The position numbers and the translations under genes were made by a program. 5,682 nucleotides of DNA from CALAED01 sp937891035 (GTDB lineage Bacteria; Actinomycetota; Actinomycetes; Streptosporangiales; Streptosporangiaceae): positions 1 to 5,682 of the forward strand of contig DASQSZ010000191.1 of assembly GCA_035642125.1 (NCBI GenBank). The letters are read 5' to 3'. Below the pieces are notes generated by a model, which worked only from the letters and a program-made list of their open reading frames with translations, made no database searches and was not told where the DNA came from. How positions within the stretch are numbered: the first letter of the stretch is position 1; the number at the start of each line of letters is the position of its first letter. This document shows, in pieces, positions 1-5,472 of the stretch.

Positions 1-804
1 GTGCCGTGGGAGGACGTCAAGGTTCTGCACGGCGACACCGCCACCTCGCACAAGGGCCTCGACACCTACGGGTCCCGGTCGCTGGCGATCGGCGGCGTCG
101 CGGTCGTCAACGCCTGCGACAAGGTCCTGGAAAAGGCCAAGCGGGCGGCCGCCCACCTGATGGAGGCGTCCGAGCAGGACATCGAGTTCGCGAACGGCGC
201 GTTCAGCGTGCGCGGCGTCGCAGAGTCGTCGCTGCCGATCCAGGACGTCGCGTTCGCGGTCAACCTGGCGCACAACCTGCCGGACGGCATGGAACCCTCG
301 CTCGACTCCGACGCGACGTTCGACCCGGAGAACTTCTCCTACCCGCACGGCACCCACCTGTGCGCGGTCGACGTCGACACCGAGACGGGCTTCGTGAAGA
401 TCCGCAAGTACGTGGCGGTCGACGACGTCGGCAAGGTCATCAACCCGCTGATCGTCGATGGGCAGGTGCACGGCGGGCTCGCCCAGGGCATCGCGCAGGC
501 GCTGTACGAAGAGGGCGTCTACGACGCGGACGGCAACCTGACGACCACGACGCTGGCCGACTACCTGGTGCCGTCGGCGCCCGACCTGCCGACCTTCCAC
601 ACCGACCGTACGGAGACGCCCGCGACGACCAACCCGCTCGGCGTCAAGGGCGTCGGCGAGGCCGGCACGATCGCCTCGACCCCGGCGGTCGTCGGCGCGG
701 TCGTCGACGCGCTGCGCCCGCTCGGCATCAACGACGTGCGCATGCCGTGCACGCCGGAACGGGTCTGGCAGGCCATCAAAGACGCTCGAGGAGGCGCGTC
801 ATGA
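1..804 (+). CDS. coxL: Molybdopterin-binding large subunit of a CoxL/xanthine dehydrogenase-family hydroxylase (3' part only)
   Basis: This is the C-terminal 267 residues of a protein that in this family is usually about 750-800 aa. The GTG at base 1 is an internal codon and the real start lies upstream. The large subunit holds the molybdenum cofactor and substrate site of a three-subunit (L, M, S) cytoplasmic hydroxylase. Visible family signatures, numbered from base 1, are T-Y-G-S-R-S (22-27), D-D-V-G-K-V-I-N-P (141-149), G-Q-V-H-G-G-L-A-Q-G (154-163) and N-P-L-G-V-K-G-V-G-E-A-G (211-222). Glu220 in G-V-G-E matches the conserved active-site glutamate next to the Mo ion. The diagnostic active-site loop (AYxCSFR in form I CODH, AYRGAGR in form II) lies off the left edge, so CO oxidation cannot be confirmed. 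The G-E-A-G-T-I context and L-before-M order fit form II or another XDH-family enzyme better than form I. The stop overlaps the next start (ATGA), implying translational coupling. Confidence 0.88.
   Translation: MPWEDVKVLHGDTATSHKGLDTYGSRSLAIGGVAVVNACDKVLEKAKRAAAHLMEASEQDIEFANGAFSVRGVAESSLPIQDVAFAVNLAHNLPDGMEPSLDSDATFDPENFSYPHGTHLCAVDVDTETGFVKIRKYVAVDDVGKVINPLIVDGQVHGGLAQGIAQALYEEGVYDADGNLTTTTLADYLVPSAPDLPTFHTDRTETPATTNPLGVKGVGEAGTIASTPAVVGAVVDALRPLGINDVRMPCTPERVWQAIKDARGGAS
788..794 (+). promoter_or_regulatory. Ribosome binding site of the medium-subunit gene
   Basis: GAGGAGG lies 6 nt before the ATG at 801, inside the last codons of the large-subunit gene. It is a near-ideal Shine-Dalgarno sequence. 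It fixes the start at 801 rather than any earlier codon of the same open frame, which runs far upstream only because of high GC content. Confidence 0.8.
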
Positions 805-1649
805 TTCCCGCGGAGTTCTCCTACGTCCGGCCGTCCACGGTCGACGAGGCGGTGGCCGCGTTGTCCGGCGCGGGCGAGGACGCCAAGGTGCTCGCCGGCG
901 GTCAGAGCCTGATGCCGCTGCTGCGGCTGCGGCTCGCCCTGCCCGAGGTGCTCGTCGACCTCGACCGGGTGGACGAGATGCGCGAGATCAGGGACGAGGG
1001 CGACAACGTGTTCATCGGCGCGATGGCGACGCACTACAACGTCATCCGCGACCCGCTGGTCCCGGCGCTGGTGGCCAAGACGACGGCCACCGTGGCCGAC
1101 CCGGCGGTACGGCACCGGGGCACGTTCGGCGGATCGCTGGCCCACGCCGACCCGGCCGGTGACCTGCCGGCGGTCATGCTTGCCCTCGACGCCACCATGG
1201 TGGCGCGGTCGCCGCGCGGCTCCCGCGACATCCCGGCGGCGGACTTCTTCGTCGACTACCTGACGTCGGCGCTGGAGCCGGACGAACTGCTCGTCGGCGT
1301 CCGGGTGCCCAAGCTCGGCGACGACTGGGGCTTCCACTACGAGAAGTTCCACCGTACGGCGCAGTCGTGGGCCGTCGTCGGAGTCGCGGCCGCCGTCCAA
1401 CGGAGTAACGGGACGGTGGGCGCGGCACGGATCGGGCTCACCAACATGGGCCCGTACCCGATCAGGGCGTCCGCCGTCGAGTCGGCGGCGACCGGCGGCC
1501 CGGCGTCGGCCGACGCGTTCCGGTCGGCTGCCGAGGCGGCGGCCGAGGCCACCGACCCGCCGTCGGATCTGAACGGCTCGGCCGACTACCGGCGTCACCT
1601 GGCCCGGGTGCTCACCGCCCGCGCCCTGACCGCCGCGGCCACCGTGTAA
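801..1649 (+). CDS. coxM: FAD-binding medium subunit of CO dehydrogenase/xanthine dehydrogenase-family enzyme
   Basis: Complete 282-aa flavoprotein subunit, a normal length for CoxM (about 280-290 aa). It passes electrons from the [2Fe-2S] small subunit to the external acceptor through FAD. The N-terminal FAD-binding domain (about 1-175) carries the two pyrophosphate-binding motifs of the family: A-G-G-Q-S (32-36), and T-F-G-G-S-L-A-H-A-D-P-A-G-D-L-P (108-123), the counterpart of the usual T-I-G-G-S-L-A-H-A-D-P. The C-terminal part (about 180-282) corresponds to the CO-dehydrogenase flavoprotein C-terminal domain. The start is supported by GAGGAGG 6 nt upstream and by the 4-bp overlap with the large-subunit stop. 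The gene should be co-transcribed with coxL, and the operon appears to pause or end at the inverted repeat 13 nt after its stop. The family call is firm, but the substrate is not defined by this subunit. Confidence 0.93.
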   Translation: MIPAEFSYVRPSTVDEAVAALSGAGEDAKVLAGGQSLMPLLRLRLALPEVLVDLDRVDEMREIRDEGDNVFIGAMATHYNVIRDPLVPALVAKTTATVADPAVRHRGTFGGSLAHADPAGDLPAVMLALDATMVARSPRGSRDIPAADFFVDYLTSALEPDELLVGVRVPKLGDDWGFHYEKFHRTAQSWAVVGVAAAVQRSNGTVGAARIGLTNMGPYPIRASAVESAATGGPASADAFRSAAEAAAEATDPPSDLNGSADYRRHLARVLTARALTAAATV

Positions 1650-1662
1650 GTTCCGCCGTGGC

Positions 1663-1706
1663 CAGGCAACCGATCCCGCCGGCGCCCTCGCGGGATCGGT
1701 TGCCTG
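1663..1706 (+). terminator. Perfect 17-bp inverted repeat after coxM, likely transcription terminator
   Basis: The left arm 1663-1679 and right arm 1690-1706 are exactly complementary over 17 bp (outer ends CAGGCAACC / GGTTGCCTG), separated by a 10-nt loop. The repeat starts 13 nt after the coxM stop. There is no T-run after the right arm, so it is not a classical intrinsic terminator. U-less hairpins of this kind are common after actinomycete operons. It could also act as an mRNA 3'-end stabiliser that lowers coxG expression relative to coxLM. The hairpin is certain and the function is inferred. Confidence 0.7.
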
Positions 1707-1789
1707 ACCGGTCGCCCGATGTGATCTAGGTCTGGTCCGCTGGCAGCTGGGTACTTGGTCGTCATAAGGTCGGCAACAGGCCCTCGACT

Positions 1790-1796
1790 AGGAAGG
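1790..1796 (+). promoter_or_regulatory. Ribosome binding site deciding the coxG start
   Basis: AGGAAGG ends 10 nt before the ATG at 1807 but only 1 nt before the in-frame GTG at 1798. The spacing therefore favours ATG 1807, which also gives the usual CoxG N-terminus beginning M-E-L-x-H-E-F. Confidence 0.6.
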
Positions 1797-1806
1797 CGTG
1801 TGTCTC

Positions 1807-2583
1807 ATGGAACTCGACCACGAGTTCACCGTTCCGGTGCCGATCGACCATGCCTGGGCGGTGCTGCTCGACGTGGAGCGGGTGGCGCCTTGTATGCCGG
1901 GCGCGACGCTCGATTCGATCGACGGCGACGAGTTCACCGGACGACTCAAGGTGAAGCTCGGCGCTATGACGATCACCTACAAGGGCGCCGCTCGCATCGC
2001 GTCCAAGGACGAGGCGAGCCACACCGTCACCATGGAGGGCACCGGCAAGGAGTCCCGCGGCGCCGGCACCGCCTCAGCCACCGTGCAGGCACAACTGCAC
2101 GACGAGGGCGACACCACGCGGGTCACCGTGCACACCAAGCTCAACGTGACCGGCCGTCCGGCCCAGTTCGGGCGCAACATCCTGTCGGAGGTCGGGGGCA
2201 AGCTCATCGGCAGGTTCGCCGATGGCCTCCACGAGGAGATCCAGCGGGGGCAAGTGGGCCCTGAGCAGGCGCCGGCCGCCGGGCCGGAACAGCCGGCGCC
2301 GACGTCGACTCAGGTAAGCCCGGCCACGGACGGCGACCACCCCACCGCGCCGAGGACCGAGGGCGCCGCCGCGAAGACCGCGGGCGCCGCGACCACCGAC
2401 GGCCCGGGCCGGACGAGCCCGGCGCACCAGCGGCGGGAGCAGCGGCCCACGGCGGACGCCATCGACCTGCTCGAGGTCGCCGGCCCCGCGGTGGCCAAGC
2501 GCGCCGCCCCGGTGGCCGCCGGGTTCATCGCCGTGTTCACCATCTGGCGCGTCTTCCGCCGGCGCCGCGGTCGCCACCGCTGA
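1807..2583 (+). CDS. coxG: CoxG-family SRPBCC protein with C-terminal membrane anchor
   Basis: Predicted 258-aa protein. Residues 1-150 form the CoxG domain of the SRPBCC/START-like fold, with the N-terminal M-E-L-D-H-E-F-T-V-P-V-P strand, the family motif P-C-M-P-G-A (28-33), and the ending G-G-K-L-I-G-R-F-A-D (130-139). Residues about 151-217 are a low-complexity linker rich in Pro, Ala, Thr and Gly. Residues about 227-247 form a hydrophobic segment ending in W247, followed by an Arg-rich tail (R248, R251-R254, R256, R258). This is a typical C-terminal tail anchor facing the cytoplasm. In characterised CO dehydrogenase systems CoxG recruits the soluble enzyme to the membrane, and mycobacterial CoxG has been reported to carry menaquinone to it. 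A similar role is inferred here. The gene follows coxM by 157 bp across the hairpin, so it may be partly read through or have its own promoter. None was convincingly found. Other cox accessory genes (coxD/E/F types) are absent from this window. Confidence 0.88.
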   Translation: MELDHEFTVPVPIDHAWAVLLDVERVAPCMPGATLDSIDGDEFTGRLKVKLGAMTITYKGAARIASKDEASHTVTMEGTGKESRGAGTASATVQAQLHDEGDTTRVTVHTKLNVTGRPAQFGRNILSEVGGKLIGRFADGLHEEIQRGQVGPEQAPAAGPEQPAPTSTQVSPATDGDHPTAPRTEGAAAKTAGAATTDGPGRTSPAHQRREQRPTADAIDLLEVAGPAVAKRAAPVAAGFIAVFTIWRVFRRRRGRHR

Positions 2584-2678
2584 GCGCGCGCGAAAAGGCA
2601 CGCCCGCACGCCGCCCGGGCCACGGCATGGCAGCGCCGATCGACACCGGACCTTGATTGACGGGGCAGGCTGACGGCG

Positions 2679-3929
2679 ATGATCGATCTGTCGCGCGACC
2701 ATGCCGAGCGGCTCGACGCGGCCGACCCGCTGGCCGGGTTCCGGGATGAGTTCGTCGACGCCGAGCCCGGGCTGATCTACCTCGACGGCAACTCGCTCGG
2801 GCGGCCGCCCAAGGCCACGCGGGAGCGGCTCGCCGGCGTGGTGGCCGACGAGTGGGGGCGCGGGCTGATCCGGTCATGGTCACAATGGATCGACCGGCCG
2901 GCCCTGGTGGGCGACCTGCTCGGCGCCGAGTTGCTCGGCGCCGCGCCGGGCCAGATCATGGTGGCGGACTCGACGACGGTCAATCTCTACAAGCTGGCGG
3001 TGGCCGCGCTGGACGCCCGGCCCGGCCGCCGCGTGATCGTCACCGACGACGACAACTTCCCCACCGACCGGTACGTTCTCGAGGGGCTCGCGGCGCAGCG
3101 CGAACGCGCATTGCGGCTGGTCCACGCCGACATCGATCAGGGGCTGTCCATCGCCGCCCTGCGGGCCGCCGTGGACGCCGACACCGCGCTGGTCTGCCTG
3201 TCGCACGTGGCCTACCGTTCGGGCGCGCTGCTCGACATGGCCGAGATCACCGACCTCGTGCACGAGCGGGGCGCGCTGGTGCTGTGGGACGTGTGCCACG
3301 CGGCCGGCGCCGTGCCCATCGAACTCGACGCCGCCGGCGCCGACCTCGCCGTCGGCTGCTCCTACAAGTACCTGAACGCGGGGCCCGGCGCGCCGGCATT
3401 CCTGTACGTGCGGCGCGCGACGCAGGCGACGATGCGACAGCCGATCTGGGGCTGGTTCGGTCAGCGTGACCAGTTCGAGATGGGCGCGTCGTACGACCCG
3501 GAGCCGACGATCGCGCGGTTCGCGACGGGCACCCCGGCGATCCTCGGCGTCACCGCGGTCGAAGAGGGCGTCCGGCTGCTCGCCGCCGCGGGCATCGACC
3601 GGCTGCGGGCCAAGGGCGTGGCCCTCACGTCGTACCTGATCGAACTGGCCGACGCGTGGCTGCCCGGTTTCGCCGTGGTAACCCCGCGCGACCCGGCCCG
3701 GCGCGGGTCGCACGTGTCGCTGTACCACCCGGAGGCGTGGCGGCTCGCTCAGGCCCTCATCGAGGCCAAGGTGATCCCCGACTACCGCACCCCCGACCGG
3801 CTCCGGCTGGGACCGGCGCCCATCTACACCCGCTTCGTCGATGTGTGGGAGGCGCTGAACCGGCTGCGGGACATCGCCGAGACCAAAGCCTACGAACGCT
3901 TCCCAGCCCGACGCGCCCGCGTCACCTGA
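2679..3929 (+). CDS. kynU: Kynureninase (PLP-dependent, L-kynurenine hydrolase)
   Basis: Complete 416-aa protein, the usual kynureninase length, of PLP fold type I (aminotransferase class V group). It cleaves L-kynurenine to anthranilate and L-alanine, or 3-hydroxykynurenine to 3-hydroxyanthranilate. Signatures: Y-L-D-G-N-S-L-G-R-P-P-K (34-45), S-T-T (98-100) at the cofactor phosphate, N-F-P-T-D (126-130), W-D-V-C-H (203-207) with Asp204 placed for the pyridine nitrogen, S-Y-K-Y-L-N-x-G-P-G (228-237) with Lys230 as Schiff-base lysine, F-A-T-G-T-P around 284-289, and R376 in L-R-L-G, the position of the arginine that binds the substrate carboxylate in studied enzymes. The ATG at 2679 has a modest GGGGCAGG 9 nt upstream. 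Other kynurenine-pathway genes (tryptophan 2,3-dioxygenase, formamidase) are not in the window. The gene lies 95 bp after coxG, close enough for read-through, but that gap has no clear promoter or hairpin. Kynureninase is far likelier than other class V enzymes. Confidence 0.93.
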   Translation: MIDLSRDHAERLDAADPLAGFRDEFVDAEPGLIYLDGNSLGRPPKATRERLAGVVADEWGRGLIRSWSQWIDRPALVGDLLGAELLGAAPGQIMVADSTTVNLYKLAVAALDARPGRRVIVTDDDNFPTDRYVLEGLAAQRERALRLVHADIDQGLSIAALRAAVDADTALVCLSHVAYRSGALLDMAEITDLVHERGALVLWDVCHAAGAVPIELDAAGADLAVGCSYKYLNAGPGAPAFLYVRRATQATMRQPIWGWFGQRDQFEMGASYDPEPTIARFATGTPAILGVTAVEEGVRLLAAAGIDRLRAKGVALTSYLIELADAWLPGFAVVTPRDPARRGSHVSLYHPEAWRLAQALIEAKVIPDYRTPDRLRLGPAPIYTRFVDVWEALNRLRDIAETKAYERFPARRARVT

Positions 3930-3971
3930 ATCCCGCTCCGGCCGGCCAAACCCCCGATTCGCATGGTCCCG

Positions 3972-3999
3972 TTGATCACCGATCGTGATGCATTAGATG
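3972..3999 (+). promoter_or_regulatory. Candidate promoter for the acetyltransferase gene
   Basis: TTGATC (3972-3977) and TAGATG (3994-3999) are spaced 16 nt apart in a locally AT-richer stretch, and the CDS starts 38 nt further on. The -35 box is close to consensus and the -10 is weak. The position after the kynureninase stop and the overlapping dyads make a promoter plausible but unproven. Confidence 0.3.
3975..3989. repeat. Inverted repeat ATCAC-N5-GTGAT
   Basis: Five-base perfect arms around a 5-nt centre, overlapping the candidate -35 box and ending at the base where the next palindrome begins. The size and place fit a dimeric repressor operator. No specific regulator is visible nearby. 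Confidence 0.4.
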
Positions 4000-4001
4000 C
4001 A
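3989..4001. repeat. Inverted repeat TGCAT-TAG-ATGCA
   Basis: A 13-bp dyad with perfect 5-base arms that covers the candidate -10 box. Together with the adjoining repeat it makes a 27-bp block of two abutting dyads in an otherwise GC-rich region. An operator role is inferred only from position and symmetry. Confidence 0.4.
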
Positions 4002-4024
4002 CAATGTAGCGAGAGGAACTCGGC

Positions 4025-4032
4025 GGGAGGGG
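4025..4032 (+). promoter_or_regulatory. Ribosome binding site deciding the acetyltransferase start
   Basis: GGGAGGGG lies 5 nt before ATG 4038, with its GGGAGG core 7 nt away. The open frame continues up to an ATG at 3963, but that start has no Shine-Dalgarno sequence and would add residues encoded by AT-richer DNA, including a rare TTA codon (3993-3995). An in-frame GTG at 4032 overlaps the site and is less likely. Confidence 0.65.
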
Positions 4033-4037
4033 TGCAG

Positions 4038-4532
4038 ATGCTTCGGGAGGCGTCCGATGCCGATCGCGACATGGTGCTGTGCTGGCGAAACCACCCTCAG
4101 GCGCGTCGCGCCAGCTTCTCGACCCACGAGATCGACGCGGCCGCGCACGACCGCTGGTGGTCGGCGGTCCGCGCGGACGATATGAAGTGGCTGCTGATCT
4201 ACGAGCACGGCGGCGTTCCGTCGGGGGTGGTCACCCTCGTGACGGCCGATCCGGACTGCGCGAACTGGGGGTTCTATCTCGACATCGACGGGCTCAACCG
4301 GCGCGGCGAGTTGCTCCCGGCCTGGATGGGCATCGAACAGGAGTCCGCCTCGTTCGCCTTCGAAAAGATCGGCGTCAGCGTGCTGCGCGGCGAGGTGCCG
4401 GCGGCCAACACCGCGGTACGCCGGCTGCACCAGCGCTGTGGCTTCGTCGAGATCGGCACGTACTTCCGCGAGATCGACGGGGCCCCGCGCGAAGTGGTGC
4501 GCGTGGAGTTGCGCAAGGACGCGCACCTTTGA
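4038..4532 (+). CDS. GNAT-family N-acetyltransferase, PseH-like (amino-sugar acetylation suspected)
   Basis: Predicted 164-aa cytoplasmic enzyme of GNAT length. The N-terminus reads L-C-W-R-N-H-P (14-20), then F-S-T-H-E-I (27-32) and H-D-R-W-W (37-41). This pattern is typical of the GNAT subgroup around PseH, which acetylates UDP-4-amino-4,6-dideoxy sugars in pseudaminic-acid synthesis. W-G-F-Y-L-D (77-82) is the central strand. E-V-P-A-A-N-x-x-A-x-R-x-L-H-Q-R-C-G-F (119-136) is the usual C-terminal GNAT helix-strand. The acetyl-CoA pyrophosphate loop (normally R/Q-x-x-G-x-G/A) is atypical here, R88-R89-G90-E91-L92 lacking the second glycine, so activity or donor may differ. A sugar aminotransferase and a methyltransferase lie just downstream on the other strand, which supports but does not prove an amino-sugar substrate. 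The alternative is a RimJ/RimL-like protein or small-molecule acetyltransferase. Confidence 0.78.
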   Translation: MLREASDADRDMVLCWRNHPQARRASFSTHEIDAAAHDRWWSAVRADDMKWLLIYEHGGVPSGVVTLVTADPDCANWGFYLDIDGLNRRGELLPAWMGIEQESASFAFEKIGVSVLRGEVPAANTAVRRLHQRCGFVEIGTYFREIDGAPREVVRVELRKDAHL

Positions 4533-4600
4533 GGCCGCCGACAACCTGTGCGCGACATTCGTACGGCGATGCGGCCGGCCGGGGAACAGAATGGGAGGTC

Positions 4601-5308
4601 CTACTCGCGGTGCACGCGCATGATCAGCGATGCTCCGGGGAGCGACCGCACGGGCAGGAAGCGCTCTGCCGCGATGATCGCCGACAGTGCGGCGTTGAGG
4701 GGCCGGGGCGGCGGGTTCGGCCCGCGCCCCGGCGGCGTCCGGGAGATCCGCGGCCGCAGCGCGACGACCGGCCGCGGCAGGACGTTCCAGCTCCATAGCC
4801 GATCGACGACCAACCCCGCCTTTTCGGCGATGTCCAGCAACGAGGCGCGGCTGTAGCGGCGGACGCGGCCCAGCGTCTCGTCCCGCCCGAACCACAGCGC
4901 CCTGTCGCATGAGACGGCGATCAGCGCCGCCCCGCCGCCGGGCCGGAGCACCCGGGCGATCTCCTGCATGACGAGATGGTCCTCCTCGATATAGTCGAGC
5001 AGGTCGAAGGCGACCACGAAGTCGATGAAGCCGGGCTCGACGGGAAGATCGCGCGCATCGGCCCTGACCACGGAGATGCCGCGGCGCCGACAGACCTTGG
5101 CCGCCGTCGGCGAGCAGTCGACGGCGGTGGCGTTCCAGCCCATTGCCTGCATTGCCAGGACGTTTCCGCCAAAAGCCGCCCCAATGTCGAGTACCCGCCC
5201 ACAGGCCGGGAATCTCCGCAATTCCCGCGCCACTATGGCCCGTCGCTCCCGATACCACCAATGCCGCTCTTCGAGTTCGGCTAGCTTGCGAAGCTCCATC
5301 GCCTGCAT
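4601..5308 (-). CDS. Class I SAM-dependent methyltransferase
   Basis: Predicted 235-aa enzyme with a Rossmann methyltransferase core. Residues 11-26 read E-L-E-E-R-H-W-W-Y-R-E-R-R-A-I-V. This pre-core helix is shared by many methyltransferases found in glycan and lipid-modification clusters. Motif I is V-L-D-I-G-A-A-F-G-G-N (39-49), with A-A-F instead of the more common C-G-x. The acidic ribose-binding residue is Asp64 (V-D-C-S), motif II is D84-A-R-D-L, F-D-L-L-D-Y-I-E-E-D (101-110) follows, and L-R-P-G-G is at 121-125. There is no signal peptide or clear membrane span. ATG 5308 is preferred to the in-frame GTG at 5314 because GGGAGG lies 9 nt upstream of the ATG but too close to the GTG. 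It converges with the acetyltransferase (68-bp gap) and follows the aminotransferase on the same strand after 164 bp. The substrate is unknown, with a sugar or glycolipid suggested by the neighbours. Confidence 0.85.
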   Translation of the reverse strand: MQAMELRKLAELEERHWWYRERRAIVARELRRFPACGRVLDIGAAFGGNVLAMQAMGWNATAVDCSPTAAKVCRRRGISVVRADARDLPVEPGFIDFVVAFDLLDYIEEDHLVMQEIARVLRPGGGAALIAVSCDRALWFGRDETLGRVRRYSRASLLDIAEKAGLVVDRLWSWNVLPRPVVALRPRISRTPPGRGPNPPPRPLNAALSAIIAAERFLPVRSLPGASLIMRVHRE

Positions 5309-5317
5309 GGGCACGTA

Positions 5318-5323
5318 CCTCCC
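5318..5323 (-). promoter_or_regulatory. Ribosome binding site deciding the methyltransferase start
   Basis: GGGAGG on the minus strand lies 9 nt before ATG 5308 and only 3 nt before the alternative GTG 5314. The spacing therefore selects the ATG. Confidence 0.6.
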
Positions 5324-5410
5324 GCCGTCAGCATGTCCAGGTGGATTCCGGGAATGGCAGGAGCGCGGAAGATATGCACAAACCTTTAACGAACACGGAA
5401 ACGCGACCAG

Positions 5411-5434
5411 GCGGCGCCGGTAAATTCCCGCCGC
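5411..5434 (-). terminator. Weak hairpin after the aminotransferase gene
   Basis: GCGGCG (5411-5416) and CGCCGC (5429-5434) can pair around a 12-nt AT-containing loop, about 38 nt beyond the aminotransferase stop. There is no T-run and the stem is only 6 bp, so this is a tentative terminator. The surrounding 5309-5472 gap is AT-richer than the genes and should also hold the methyltransferase promoter. A possible minus-strand -10 (TATCTT, 5369-5374) has no good -35 partner. Confidence 0.25.
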
Positions 5435-5472
5435 GACCTTTCCATAAATCTACGGATTCACCGGTGGCGCAC

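Noticed and set aside
6..800. Upstream extension of the coxM reading frame
   Set aside because: The frame is open only by GC bias. Its translation is Arg/Gly-rich and overlaps the coxL motifs. The ribosome site at 788-794 and ATG 801 give the normal CoxM length.
561..1598. Long minus-strand open frame opposite coxL/coxM
   Set aside because: The translation is Arg/Gly/Pro/His-rich with no recognisable motif. It is the usual antisense open frame in GC-rich DNA and lies across two clear genes.
1741..1806. Promoter for coxG
   Set aside because: CATAAG and TTGGTC hexamers are present, but no -35/-10 pair with acceptable spacing and matches could be assembled.
1755..2264. Plus-strand open frame overlapping coxG in another frame
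   Set aside because: Arg/His-rich shadow without motifs, while the coxG frame has the full SRPBCC signature.
2074..2883. Minus-strand open frame across the coxG-kynU junction
   Set aside because: Low-complexity Arg/Ala/Pro translation with no domain signature. It overlaps two well-supported genes and the gap between them.
2880..3728. Minus-strand open frame opposite kynureninase
   Set aside because: Composition is that of an antisense shadow, and the sense frame carries complete kynureninase motifs.
4533..4600. Possible bidirectional terminator between the convergent acetyltransferase and methyltransferase genes
   Set aside because: Only GGCCGC (4533-4538) and GCGGCC (4571-4576) pair, across a loop of 32 nt with no T-run. 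This is too weak in GC-rich DNA to call.
3993..5261. 422-codon minus-strand open frame
   Set aside because: It lies out of frame with the methyltransferase and antisense to the acetyltransferase, with repetitive Arg/Ala/Gly composition. The motif-bearing frame at 4601-5308 explains the region.
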